A DNA stretch of 51,554 nucleotides from an uncultured Clostridia bacterium (GCA_944390345.1 CALXPP010000011.1:1-51554); one strand, 5' to 3'; numbered from the stretch's first letter, positions 32,215 through 43,389 are shown. Translations and numbers: made by a program. The notes: generated by a model from the sequence alone, not told the origin.

Positions 32215-33976
32215 TTTCATCCCTCACATTACTTTCTTTAGGTTTTGCAATACTTTCTTGTTTTGTTTCTATCTTTTGGGAAATAGATTTTCTATCCACA
32301 TTCCAATTTTTCAAGTCCCAACTTTTAAGTGTTTCTTTTGAATTTACAGTTTCTTTTGGTTCGCTTAATAATTTTACCTCTTTTTTTCTTGGAAATATTT
32401 TATCTTTTGCTTTAGAACCAAATCTATATATAAGAGAACCTAAATCTCTATATTCTTCTGCTATTTGTTTTACAGTACCTAAAATATCTTTGAAATTTGG
32501 AATTTTTTTATTTCCTATCCATAAATGCTTTCCATTAAAAATTTCATCAATTTCTTTACTATCTAAGTCTATTAAACATTCTATCTTTTGAGGTAAATAA
32601 AAAAATTTCTTATCTTTTTCTATACCTTTATCTGATTTAAATACATTCTTTGGGTTTTTGCCATTTCTAATTTCACTTGCATCCCATGTTGCATCTACAT
32701 TATACCATTGACCGTCTAATTTAACTTTATTCCAAGCATGTCCATCATAAAAAGTTATTTTTCCATCTTCATCTTGTTTATATGAATATTTTTTACTTAA
32801 TTTGTCAAATTCTTTAGAATCTTTATCAATAATTTTCTCTTTTACTCCACCTGTCATATATATACTTTCTATATTTACAAGTGCTAATGCATTTCTTAAT
32901 ATATCTGCATATCCTGCACACACACATTTTCCAAGCAATAGTCCGTTTTTTAAATTCCTACAATTACTAGATTCTTTATTGCTATATGTTTTTTCTTGTT
33001 CTGTAAGCGGGTATGCTGCTGGTGTATCATATACTATATTTTTTCCTATGCGCTTATATACTTCTGCAAATCTTTGCTTTTCATTTAAATTTAAATCTAT
33101 TCCTTCTACTATTTCTTCCATTTTTTCTCTTATTGCAATATATTCATCTAAAGTATATGGTTCACTTTGTTCTTTACTATTATATTTATCAAATATTTCT
33201 ATACTAGAAATATTAACATCAGATTCTTTAAGCCATTTAATTTCTTGCAAAGATAAATCTTTTACACTATTTATCACTATAGAATAGGGATTTGCAGAAG
33301 TTCTTAATAAGTTTTTATCTAATTTTTTAAATTCTTCTAAATCAATTGATATTACTTCTTGTTCTTCAAAACATTTTTCACCTATTCTATCTAAATTTAT
33401 AAGTGTTTTTCCATTAGAAGAAATTATAAATTTGCTATCTAAATTTTCTTTTGTAATAAACTTTCTTATTGCAGATACATCACCTAAATCTCCTGTTTGC
33501 ACAAAATTTCTAAATTCAGCATATTCAAGTAAATTTCTTAAATTGTCTCCTATATCTTCCTGTGTAGCTCTTTTATTATTTAATTCTGGTAAAATAATCT
33601 GCTTTAAGTTTGGAAATTTTTCCTTTATTTCTCTTATATTCCCTATCTTTGAATAGGGTAGTTCTAAATTCTCTATTTCTGAAAAGCTTTCACAATTTAT
33701 CTTTTCTAATTGTTTTCCAGCTAACACAAGTCTAGATGGTTCTATACAAAGCTTGCCATCTTCTAGCCTTAACCCTTCAAAAAGTTTTTCTATTAGATCT
33801 TCTTTATCAGTATTAATATCTATAATTAAATAATTTATAATAGAAGGATTCTTTACTAAAACTTCTTTAAGTTCTTTTTCATGCCCTAAAAGAGAACCTA
33901 AATTTGTTAACATATTTTCTATTTTAATATCGTTTAAGATTCCTACTGAACCGCCAAAAATAAAATCTCTTTTCAT
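32201..33976 (-). CDS. LRR/transglutaminase-like protein (591 aa), no export signal
   Basis: The N-terminal half (about 1-270) has LRR-like segments (LELPYSKIGNIREIKEKFPNL) and the central region a transglutaminase-like cysteine protease fold: Cys in LLGKCVCAGYAD (about 350), His in DGHAWNKVKLDGQWYNVD (about 413), Asp in VDATWD (about 427), a full Cys-His-Asp triad. The C-terminal 90 residues are basic and Lys/Glu/Ser-rich. There is no signal peptide, whereas most bacterial transglutaminase-like proteins of this kind are exported. It heads a three-gene cluster. Substrate unknown. Confidence 0.7.
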   Translation of the reverse strand: MKRDFIFGGSVGILNDIKIENMLTNLGSLLGHEKELKEVLVKNPSIINYLIIDINTDKEDLIEKLFEGLRLEDGKLCIEPSRLVLAGKQLEKINCESFSEIENLELPYSKIGNIREIKEKFPNLKQIILPELNNKRATQEDIGDNLRNLLEYAEFRNFVQTGDLGDVSAIRKFITKENLDSKFIISSNGKTLINLDRIGEKCFEEQEVISIDLEEFKKLDKNLLRTSANPYSIVINSVKDLSLQEIKWLKESDVNISSIEIFDKYNSKEQSEPYTLDEYIAIREKMEEIVEGIDLNLNEKQRFAEVYKRIGKNIVYDTPAAYPLTEQEKTYSNKESSNCRNLKNGLLLGKCVCAGYADILRNALALVNIESIYMTGGVKEKIIDKDSKEFDKLSKKYSYKQDEDGKITFYDGHAWNKVKLDGQWYNVDATWDASEIRNGKNPKNVFKSDKGIEKDKKFFYLPQKIECLIDLDSKEIDEIFNGKHLWIGNKKIPNFKDILGTVKQIAEEYRDLGSLIYRFGSKAKDKIFPRKKEVKLLSEPKETVNSKETLKSWDLKNWNVDRKSISQKIETKQESIAKPKESNVRDENDRE

Positions 33977-34065
33977 ATATCTCTCTTTTGTTTAAAATAT
34001 TTCATAATAAATTATAAACTTTATTTTGGACTTATGCAATTACATTTTTATTTCAAATATAATAC

Positions 34066-34102
34066 AAAAGATGCCTACAATTTAAAATTGTAAGCATCTT
34101 TT
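34066..34102 (-). terminator. Terminator after the sugar-nucleotide fusion gene
   Basis: Stem AAAAGATGCCTACAATT / AATTGTAAGCATCTTTT with one mismatch, 11 bp past the minus-strand stop at 34113. Confidence 0.7.
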
Positions 34103-34112
34103 TATCAAACTT

Positions 34113-37076
34113 TTATTTTTCAGCTAAATCTAACATTGCTATTCTTAATTTATTTAATTTATTTTCTGCATCTATTATTGATTTTCCTTTAACTCCCATA
34201 TAGAATTTAACTTTTGGTTCTGTTCCTGATGGTCTTACACAACACCAACTATTATCCTCTAAATCATAGTACAATACATTTGAGTTTGGAAGACCAGTTT
34301 CTGTCTCTTTTCCTGTTTTATTGTCTATTATTTTTCCAGTTTTATAATCTCTAAATTTAAGTACTTTATAATCTCCTAATTTTTTTGGAGGATTATTTCT
34401 AATTCTATTCATTAATTCTTGAATTTTTTGAGCTCCATCTGCTCCTTTTAAAGTTATTGTTGAAATTCCTTCTTTATAGAATCCATATTTTTCATATATT
34501 TTTATCATTTGATCCCATAAAGTTAATTTTTGTTTTTTGTAGTAAGCTGCAGCTTCGCAAAGCATCATAACAGCTGTAATAGCATCTTTATCTCTTGCAT
34601 GTGTTCCGACTAAGCATCCATAACTTTCTTCAAATCCGAATAGATATTCATGACTTCCTGTGGCTTCAAAATTTCTAATTTGTTCACCAATATATTTAAA
34701 GCCTGTTAATACCTCTATAAAATCTATATTATATTCTTTTGCTATTGCTTCTGCTAAATTTGAAGAAACTATAGTTGACACTAAAGCTCCGTTCTTTGGC
34801 AATATTTTTTTTGCCTTTTTTTGAGACAATACATACTCAGCTATTAGTAAACCAGACATATTTCCTGTAAATGATTTATATTCACCTGTTTTTGAATCTT
34901 TTGCATATACCCCTAATCTATCTGCATCTGGATCTGTTGCTAATACTACATCAGCATCAACTTTTTTAGCAAGTTTTAATGCTAATTCAAAAGCTTTTGG
35001 ATCTTCTGGATTTGGATAATCTACAGTAGGAAAACTTCCATTTGGTAGTTCTTGCTCTGGAACCACATATACATTTTTAAAACCTAAATCTTCTAAAACT
35101 GTTTGAACTGGTATATTTCCTGTTCCATGAAGTGGTGTATACACTATTTTTAAATCACTTTGTTCTTTAATAACCTCTGGATTTAAAACTTGTTTTTCAA
35201 TAGCTTTTATATATAATTTATCCATTGCCTTTCCAATTACATTGTATAATCTTAACTTTTTAGCCTCTTCTATTGATATACTTCTTACTAAAGAATAATC
35301 TTTGACTTTATTTACCTCATTAATAATCTCTTTATCTGTTGGAGAAACTATTTGAGCTCCATCATCCCAATATACTTTATATCCATTATATTCTGGCGGA
35401 TTATGACTTGCAGTAATCATAACACCTGCTGTACAACCTAATTCTCTTACCGCAAAAGATAATTCTGGTACAGGTCTTAAAGAATCAAATATATAAGTTT
35501 TTATACCATTTGCGTTAAAGCATAAAGCTGTTTCTCTTGCAAATTCTGGAGACATATTTCTAGAATCGTATGCTATTACTACGCCTTTGTTCTCTGTTCC
35601 TTGCTTTAAGATGTAATTTGCTAATCCTTGAGTAGCTTTTGTAACAGTATAAATATTCATTCTATTTGTACCATTTCCAATTACTCCTCTTAATCCTGCT
35701 GTTCCAAATTCTAAATCTTTATAAAATCTATCTTTTATTTCTTCCTCATCACCAGCAATTGTAAGTAATTCTTTTCTAGTTTCTTCATCAAAAATTGGAT
35801 TTGTACACCAGTCTTGATATTTTTTCATTCTTTCTACTTTATTAAAATAATCTCTATATAACTTTCTTGCTGTTTCTGGACTATCTGCTCCTTCTGCATT
35901 TTTTATTGGAGCAAATTCTTCTTCTCTTTTTACTCTTAAAACTACAACATCATCTAACATCTCATAAGAGTCGAAAATAAACATTTCAAATTTATAAGCA
36001 TTTGGTTTTGCAGCTTCAACTACTTCACCTTTTTCATTTAAATAATTTGCTTTTTTAAATGCTGTATGGTATGGAAGTTTCATTTTACAAACTTTTTCTA
36101 AGCCTTTTATATTATATAAATGGAAAATTGCATTTGCATCTCCATATACTAAAGATCTATCATCATCTCTTAAAGATGCCATTTCATCAGAAATTTCAGT
36201 ATATTCAACAACACCTACTTTTTTATTTTTTCTACAGAAAACACCTACTTTTTCCTTTGGGTCTGTTTTTTCTATAGATTTTACAGAACCTAGTACTTTA
36301 TTATGAATAGACATTCCTATTAATAGTGGATCTATAGGCTTTACTAAAACATTATCAACACCACTTATAAATACCCATTCAATTCCATTGTTTTTCATTT
36401 CTTCTATTACACCACATTTGTCCATTGATTGAAGTGTTCCACCATGTCCATTTGCAGCTAGTTTAACCATTCCATTTTCATTTAGCAAAATTTTTCCATC
36501 TGTGCCTATCATTGGCAATTCACCTTGTTTAAAGAAATGAATTGCTTCTTTTGGATAACCAAAATAACTATTTTTTTCAAAAAAATCTACTGTCGCATCA
36601 TTGTTTTCTCTACTGGTCATTATGTACCAAGGTACTACTGTATCATACTTTCTCCAAGCATCTTTAAAAGTATCACACAAAACTTCAAAAATTGATTTAT
36701 GACTTTCTAATCCGAAATCAAAAGTTCCTTTTGGCCCTTTGTGTCCAAGTCTTGTTCCTTGACCTCCGGCCATTGTTACAACAGCCAATTTATTATATTT
36801 AATGGCTTCTATACCTTTTTTCTCGTACATATCTTTTTCGCCAGCTGTTAACTTTGATTTATCAACATGTTCTATTGGTTCTATTAAGTCTTTTTTCAAA
36901 TCAACTGGTTTTGTTGCTTGTTCGTATAATTCTTTCATTAAATCAAAATCAATATTCTCTATTTGATCTAATAGTTCTCTTTTCTCTTCTTCTGTTTTTT
37001 CATCATATTTCATTAGCAAATGTTCTTGATGGTATTTTTTTAATTTTTCCTTTACTTTTTCTAATTCCTCATTCAT
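34113..37076 (-). CDS. Fused UDP-sugar pyrophosphorylase and phosphosugar mutase
   Basis: The 987-residue protein joins two steps of UDP-sugar synthesis. Residues about 1-405: eukaryote-type UDPGP fold with VTMAGGQGTRLGHKGPKG (about 98-115), NGHGGTLQSM and the substrate loop GVDNVLVKP, as in UAP1/UDP-glucose pyrophosphorylases. Residues about 435-987: alpha-D-phosphohexomutase with GTAGLRG, catalytic serine loop ITASHNPPEYNGYK (about 557), metal loop ATDPDADRLG (about 718), sugar loop GFEESYG and phosphate loop RPSGTEPK (about 950). It could turn sugar-6-P into UDP-sugar; whether glucose or GlcNAc is open, though the mutase half resembles PgcA-type phosphoglucomutases. In most Firmicutes these are separate genes. 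Confidence 0.9.
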   Translation of the reverse strand: MNEELEKVKEKLKKYHQEHLLMKYDEKTEEEKRELLDQIENIDFDLMKELYEQATKPVDLKKDLIEPIEHVDKSKLTAGEKDMYEKKGIEAIKYNKLAVVTMAGGQGTRLGHKGPKGTFDFGLESHKSIFEVLCDTFKDAWRKYDTVVPWYIMTSRENNDATVDFFEKNSYFGYPKEAIHFFKQGELPMIGTDGKILLNENGMVKLAANGHGGTLQSMDKCGVIEEMKNNGIEWVFISGVDNVLVKPIDPLLIGMSIHNKVLGSVKSIEKTDPKEKVGVFCRKNKKVGVVEYTEISDEMASLRDDDRSLVYGDANAIFHLYNIKGLEKVCKMKLPYHTAFKKANYLNEKGEVVEAAKPNAYKFEMFIFDSYEMLDDVVVLRVKREEEFAPIKNAEGADSPETARKLYRDYFNKVERMKKYQDWCTNPIFDEETRKELLTIAGDEEEIKDRFYKDLEFGTAGLRGVIGNGTNRMNIYTVTKATQGLANYILKQGTENKGVVIAYDSRNMSPEFARETALCFNANGIKTYIFDSLRPVPELSFAVRELGCTAGVMITASHNPPEYNGYKVYWDDGAQIVSPTDKEIINEVNKVKDYSLVRSISIEEAKKLRLYNVIGKAMDKLYIKAIEKQVLNPEVIKEQSDLKIVYTPLHGTGNIPVQTVLEDLGFKNVYVVPEQELPNGSFPTVDYPNPEDPKAFELALKLAKKVDADVVLATDPDADRLGVYAKDSKTGEYKSFTGNMSGLLIAEYVLSQKKAKKILPKNGALVSTIVSSNLAEAIAKEYNIDFIEVLTGFKYIGEQIRNFEATGSHEYLFGFEESYGCLVGTHARDKDAITAVMMLCEAAAYYKKQKLTLWDQMIKIYEKYGFYKEGISTITLKGADGAQKIQELMNRIRNNPPKKLGDYKVLKFRDYKTGKIIDNKTGKETETGLPNSNVLYYDLEDNSWCCVRPSGTEPKVKFYMGVKGKSIIDAENKLNKLRIAMLDLAEK

Positions 37077-37223
37077 TACTTTCTAAAAGCTCCTTTCTAA
37101 AATTCATAGAACCCTTTAAATTTTAATATATATTATAACATTTTAAATATGAAGTCAATAAAATTTATTTTTATGCTACGGATAAAAAGTTTCTATGGAC
37201 TTCTAATAATTGATAAATCAATT

Positions 37224-37685
37224 CTATTTTAACATTGTGATTTCTTTGTAACTTTTTTTTGGAATTTGTGTAAACATTTCAGAAATTTCTTTTAAACCTT
37301 TAGTGGTAAGTATTTTATCACTTTCTTCTAATATTTTTTCAATTTTATCTAATCCTTGCATAAGTTCAAAACAATTTATTACTATTTTAGCTTCATCAAT
37401 TTTATTTTTTTGTTCTAAAAAACTATTATTTCCAATTATAATAACAATTGAATCTTTAAATTCTGAATTTTTTAAATTCTCTTTTCTTTTTAAAACCTCC
37501 TCTATTTTACTCCAATTTTCTTTTTCAAAATTAAAAATTTTCTTTAAATCTTTTGTTTCCTTACCAATATCTTCTTCTAATATTGTTACTATATTTTGGT
37601 TTTCTTCTAGTTTTTCATTTATATATGGTAAAAGGATACTCATTAAATGTTCTCTACTTGCATAAAAACAACATACTCTATCCAT
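37224..37685 (-). CDS. MEDS-like sensory domain protein (153 aa)
   Basis: The N-terminus MDRVCCFYASREHLMSILLPYINEKLEENQ resembles the MEDS (DcmR sensory) domain, whose start is a Cys/His-Phe-Tyr motif. The remainder is an alpha/beta fold with VIIIGNNSFLEQ and VINCFELMQGLDKIEKILE. No output domain. It is divergent from spoIIR and has a perfect Spo0A-box heptamer 79 bp upstream of its start. A role in sporulation signalling is a guess from position only. Confidence 0.45.
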   Translation of the reverse strand: MDRVCCFYASREHLMSILLPYINEKLEENQNIVTILEEDIGKETKDLKKIFNFEKENWSKIEEVLKRKENLKNSEFKDSIVIIIGNNSFLEQKNKIDEAKIVINCFELMQGLDKIEKILEESDKILTTKGLKEISEMFTQIPKKSYKEITMLK

Positions 37686-37763
37686 TTTTTAACCTCCATA
37701 TATTTGACTGTTCAAATTTTATCATTTTCATTTTATATGGTCAATTCCTTTCGTATTTCCTTT

Positions 37764-37770
37764 TTCGACA
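37764..37770 (-). promoter_or_regulatory. Candidate Spo0A box between the MEDS-like gene and spoIIR
   Basis: TGTCGAA on the minus strand (plus TTCGACA) is the 0A-box consensus. It sits in the divergent spacer, nearer the MEDS-like gene. A 7-bp match alone is weak; its location beside a sporulation gene raises interest. Confidence 0.35.
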
Positions 37771-37771
37771 T

Positions 37772-37799
37772 GCATAAAATTTAATTTTTGGTTCATAAT
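37772..37799 (+). promoter_or_regulatory. Candidate sigma-F type promoter of spoIIR
   Basis: GCATA (37772-37776) and GTTCATAAT (37791-37799), 14-nt spacer, resemble the sigma-F consensus (GYATA, GGnnAnAnT) with one or two mismatches. In Bacillus spoIIR is a sigma-F gene. About 57 nt before the ATG. Confidence 0.3.
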
Positions 37800-37856
37800 G
37801 AATTTTATAGAAATTATTGTTTTTTATAACAAATTTTATAAAATTAAGGAGAAAAT

Positions 37857-38511
37857 ATGAAAAATTTTTTTAAAAAAAGTTTTATAATTTTGGTACTTTT
37901 TATTTCTTTTCTTTTAGTAACTATCACTTCTTATGCAAATAATGTTTTTAATGATTTAAGTGCAAATATTTTTAGACTTCATATTTTAGCAAATAGTGAT
38001 TCTAAAGAAGATCAAAACTTAAAATTAAAGGTTCGTGATGGCATTATAGATTATATGGAAAAGATTAATAAAAATTCTTCTTCAAAAACAGATGTAATTA
38101 ATTTTTGTAAAAACAATACAAATACTCTAAAAGAAATTGCAGAAAAAATAATTAAAGAATCTGGATATGACTATAAAGTTGAAATTGAAATCGGAAATTT
38201 TTATTTTCCAACAAAAAACTACGCAAATATTTCTTTACCGGCTGGCTACTATGATGCCTTACAAATAAAAATAGGCAATGCAAACCGGAAGAAATTGGTG
38301 GTGTAGTTTATTTCCACCGCTTTGTTTTGTAGATATTTCTTCTGGTGTTTTAGAAGAAGATGATAGTGATATATTAAAAGAAAATTTAACAGAGGAAGAA
38401 TTTTCTTTAATCTCTGAAAATTCTAAAGAGATGAATTTTAAATTTAAAATTATAGAATTAATAAATGAAAAATTTAATAAAATTAATACTAGTTTAGCAT
38501 CTAAAAACTAG
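37857..38511 (+). CDS. spoIIR: Stage II sporulation protein R, frame interrupted at a CGG codon (+1)
   Basis: SpoIIR is secreted from the forespore and triggers activation of SpoIIGA and hence sigma-E in the mother cell. The first part (37857-38285, 143 codons) has a signal segment (KKSFIILVLFISFLL) and RLHILANSDSKEDQNLKLKVRD, the family hallmark. At 38286 the zero frame reads CGG AAG ... and stops at 38304; a +1 shift that skips C38286 gives GGA and continues as GRNWWCSLFPPLCF, the conserved SpoIIR motif, to 38511 (74 codons). Joined length is about 217, normal for the family. The shift coincides with an in-frame CGG, one of only two in the window. Confidence 0.85.
38283..38289 (+). promoter_or_regulatory. 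+1 frameshift site in spoIIR (AAC CGG A)
   Basis: The zero-frame codons are AAC-CGG-AAG. Skipping one base leaves GGA-AGA-AAT-TGG, encoding GRNW, the conserved SpoIIR sequence. CGG is otherwise absent from the genes read in this window. Confidence 0.6.
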
Positions 38512-38570
38512 CTCTTTCAAGTCTTTTAAATATGTAATTAAAAAGATAAATTTAAGAATAAAAAAATGTA

Positions 38571-38599
38571 TTGTAAAAAAATAAACTTTATGATATAGT
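38571..38599 (+). promoter_or_regulatory. Candidate promoter of murA
   Basis: TTGTAA (38571-38576), 17-nt spacer, TATAGT (38594-38599), 67 nt before the TTG start. Confidence 0.4.
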
Positions 38600-38665
38600 T
38601 GCAATGAATATAATGACTTATTGTGAGTTTTTTAATTCATATTAATATAAATGGGGGTATTTATT

Positions 38666-40727
<2,062 letters not shown>

Positions 40728-40732
<5 letters not shown>

Positions 40733-40757
40733 AAAGTGAAATTATTCACTTTTTATT
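40728..40757. terminator. Bidirectional terminator between the MBL and acetyltransferase genes
   Basis: 13-bp perfect stem AATAAAAAGTGAA / TTCACTTTTTATT with a 4-nt loop; the acetyltransferase stop lies in the loop. Confidence 0.8.
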
Positions 40758-41254
40758 TTTATTCTTGTATGAGTTTTAGATTTGTCTTGTTTTACTATAT
40801 AAGCACCATTCTTTAGTTGCGCCTTTAAAGATGCTATATTATCAGTATTACAAAATAAATATATTTCATTATCATTTGTTATCTTTTTCAATTCTTCTAT
40901 AGCTAGTCTTAAACCTTCTGTAGCATACCCTTTTCCTCTATATTCTTTAATTATTCCGTATCCTATATGTCCAGCTTCTTTTTTTAGTCTCTCATTTAGG
41001 CAATGTCTCACTTTATATAAGCCAACAATTTCTTCATCTTTCCATAAAAAATAATATGTACAAGGTACCCAACCTTCTTTTAAATCTATTCCTTTAGCAT
41101 TATTTATTAATTTTGGTAATACATCATTTTTAAATTTTTCTTTAGACACATTAAAATACTGATTTTTAAAACCATTTTCATCTTCTGGGAATTTTATTAT
41201 TGCTTCATACTCCTTGTCTTCATCTTCTAAATTTGCAGCCTTTAAATATAACAT
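40742..41254 (-). CDS. GNAT family N-acetyltransferase
   Basis: The 170-residue protein has a GNAT fold with motif A in GHIGYGIIKEYRGKGYATEG (about 96-115; R-G-x-G-x-A acetyl-CoA loop) and motif B in LFCNTDNIASLKAQLKNGA. It resembles RimJ-like acetyltransferases; the acceptor substrate is unknown. SD AAAGGAGG supports the start. Standing alone, ending in a terminator hairpin. Confidence 0.85.
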   Translation of the reverse strand: MLYLKAANLEDEDKEYEAIIKFPEDENGFKNQYFNVSKEKFKNDVLPKLINNAKGIDLKEGWVPCTYYFLWKDEEIVGLYKVRHCLNERLKKEAGHIGYGIIKEYRGKGYATEGLRLAIEELKKITNDNEIYLFCNTDNIASLKAQLKNGAYIVKQDKSKTHTRIKIKSE

Positions 41255-41317
41255 TTTATGTACCTCCTTTACCTTTAATTAATATTTTAACCTATATAAA
41301 AAAATTTAACAATAATA

Positions 41318-41845
41318 TTAATAAAATAGATTAAAATATAAAATACTACTTAAAACACAAATTAAATCTCCTAGAAGTCCAAGTATTAAAACAGGTTTCA
41401 TATTTTTTTTTCCTATTTTTGATCCATAAACAGATACAACATAAATAGTTGTTTCTGTAGACCCCATAATTAAAGAAACTAATATTCCTAAACTACTATC
41501 AACTCCAAACTTTTGCATTAAATCAGTTCCTATCGCAGAAGATGTACTACCAGATATCGGTCTAAGTAATATAAATGGTAAAAGTTCTTTATAAACTTTT
41601 ATAAAAGGAAATATATCTATTATTTTATTTGAAATAAATTCTATTATACCAGAACTATTTAACATTCCTACCGCTACTAATAAAGCTAATAATGTAGGAA
41701 ATAATTTAATAATAATTTTTTCTCCATCTACAATACCTTTTAAAAATAATTCGAAAACATTTTTCTTTTCTATTAATCCATAAATTACAGCAATAGTTAA
41801 AATAGTTGGTGTAATAACTTTTCCTAAATACAAAATAAAACTCAT
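41318..41845 (-). CDS. spmB: Spore maturation protein B
   Basis: SpmB (175 residues) has about five membrane helices and the conserved LLPFILLRPISGSTSSAIGTD and GSTETTIYVVSVYG. With SpmA it is needed for low core water content and heat resistance of spores; the pair is a nucleoside-recognition-type carrier. It overlaps spmA by 4 bp (ATGA). Confidence 0.92.
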   Translation of the reverse strand: MSFILYLGKVITPTILTIAVIYGLIEKKNVFELFLKGIVDGEKIIIKLFPTLLALLVAVGMLNSSGIIEFISNKIIDIFPFIKVYKELLPFILLRPISGSTSSAIGTDLMQKFGVDSSLGILVSLIMGSTETTIYVVSVYGSKIGKKNMKPVLILGLLGDLICVLSSILYFNLFY

Positions 41846-42432
41846 TTATTTTTCCTCTTTCTAAGTTTTAAATATATCTTAACTAGTAAAACAATAGCAA
41901 TAAAAGTAACAATACTACAAAACCAAACACCAACAACTATTTCTGCTGGATTTTCTGAATTTAAACTACTTCTGATTGTAATAACATTTGTTGGTATTAA
42001 TTGAAGAGAAGCTGTATTAATTGCTATAAACATTATCATTTCATCTGAAAGCTCTTTTTCTTCTTTAATATTCTTATTCATCTCTTCCATTGCTTGAAGT
42101 CCAGTTGGAGTTGCGGCATTTCCTAGTCCTAACAAATTTGTTACCATATTTAAGGAAATAAAATGATATGCTTTACTATCTTTATTTAATTTAGGAAATA
42201 AAAAATTATTAATTGGTTTAATTGCTTTTTGTAGTTTTTGCTGAATACTTGTATTTGCAATTATATTCATAATTCCACTCCAAAAACACATTGCACCTAA
42301 TAAACTCACACATAACTCAACAGTACTTTGAATTGACGAAAATATAGAATTATTAAGTTCTGGAAAATTTCCCATTATTATACTATAAAAAACTGCAATT
42401 AATATAAAAAAACACCATATATAATTTAACAT
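41842..42432 (-). CDS. spmA: Spore maturation protein A
   Basis: The 196-residue membrane protein has NMVTNLLGLGNAATPTGLQA and FIAINTASLQLIPTNVI, the SpmA signature, with about five helices. It precedes spmB with a 4-bp overlap. Its SD and start codon lie in the loop of a long hairpin (42408-42464), and its codons 5-9 (TGG TGT TTT TTT) carry a T-run after the stem. Confidence 0.92.
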   Translation of the reverse strand: MLNYIWCFFILIAVFYSIIMGNFPELNNSIFSSIQSTVELCVSLLGAMCFWSGIMNIIANTSIQQKLQKAIKPINNFLFPKLNKDSKAYHFISLNMVTNLLGLGNAATPTGLQAMEEMNKNIKEEKELSDEMIMFIAINTASLQLIPTNVITIRSSLNSENPAEIVVGVWFCSIVTFIAIVLLVKIYLKLRKRKNK

Positions 42433-42464
42433 AGACCTACCTCGTTAAATTATATGGCGTTTTT
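42408..42464 (-). promoter_or_regulatory. Long hairpin enclosing the spmA start: attenuator or terminator
   Basis: On the minus strand the arm 42464-42444 (AAAAACGCCATATAATTTAA plus C) pairs with 42430-42408 (GTTAAATTATATATGGTGTT plus TTT): about 20 bp, one G-U, one 2-nt bulge. The 13-nt loop contains the SD GAGGTAGG and the first base of the ATG. A T-run follows, as in an intrinsic terminator. It may end rsmI transcripts, or control spmA. Confidence 0.55.
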
Positions 42465-42543
42465 AATTTAATATGAAAACAAGTTTTTTTCTTTTTAAAG
42501 AATAAATTTCATATATTATACTTATTTATAATTTACTAATCTT

Positions 42544-43371
42544 TTACAAAAAATATTGATATATTTCATTTTTACTAACATTCCTATCTTTAGCAATTTG
42601 TTTTACAATATTTTTTTTATCCATGCCTTTTTTTTCATAATATTTATAGTGTTCCTCTAAACTTAGCTTATTTAAATCCAATATTTGTTTTTGCTGTTTT
42701 GAAGTAGAATTACCTTCAAGTAAAACAACAAATTCGCCTTTTATATCCACAATTTGTTCAATAACTGTGGATAAAGTCCCTCTAATAAATTCTTCATGAA
42801 CTTTTGTAAGTTCTCTTGCCAAAACAATTTTTCTATTCCCTAAAATTTCTTGCATAATTTTTAATGTATTCTCCAATCTATGTGGAGATTCATAAAAAAT
42901 AAGAGTCTTAGTATCATATTTTAATTCCTCTAATTTTTCCTTCTTTTCTTTTTTATTTGAAGATAAGAAACCTATAAAAGAAAATTCCTTAGTATTCATT
43001 CCAGAAGCTATTAAAGCATTTACAAATGCACAAGCTCCAGGAATTGGAATTATTTCTATATTTTCTTTTATTGCTTCTTTCACTATTTCTTCTCCTGGGT
43101 CTGATATTCCAGGAGTTCCAGCATCAGAAACAAGAGCTATATTAGTACCATTTAATAGTTTTTCTAGTAATATCGGACTTTTACTTTTTTCAGTTTCTTT
43201 ATAGTAACTAATAAGTGGTTTGCTAATTTCAAAATGATTTAATAGTCCTAAAGTATGTCTAGTGTCTTCAGCAGCAATTAAATCAACTTCTTTTAAAACT
43301 TTTAAAGCTCTCAAAGTTATATCTTCTAAATTTCCTATTGGTGTTGCTACTAAATATAATTTTCCTTTCAT
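42544..43371 (-). CDS. rsmI: 16S rRNA (cytidine(1402)-2'-O)-methyltransferase
   Basis: RsmI methylates the 2'-OH of C1402 in 16S rRNA using SAM. The 275-residue protein has the tetrapyrrole-methylase fold: LYLVATPIGNLEDITLRAL at the N-terminus, AEDTRHTLGLLNHF, ALVSDAGTPGISDPGE and FYESPHRLENTL. Length is normal. It follows the trmN6-type gene by 18 bp. Confidence 0.93.
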   Translation of the reverse strand: MKGKLYLVATPIGNLEDITLRALKVLKEVDLIAAEDTRHTLGLLNHFEISKPLISYYKETEKSKSPILLEKLLNGTNIALVSDAGTPGISDPGEEIVKEAIKENIEIIPIPGACAFVNALIASGMNTKEFSFIGFLSSNKKEKKEKLEELKYDTKTLIFYESPHRLENTLKIMQEILGNRKIVLARELTKVHEEFIRGTLSTVIEQIVDIKGEFVVLLEGNSTSKQQKQILDLNKLSLEEHYKYYEKKGMDKKNIVKQIAKDRNVSKNEIYQYFL

Positions 43372-43389
43372 TTTTTCCTCTTTTCATTA

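Noticed and set aside
38278..38511. A separate gene beginning ATG at 38278
   Set aside because: No SD, and its product is exactly the C-terminal half of SpoIIR in the +1 frame.
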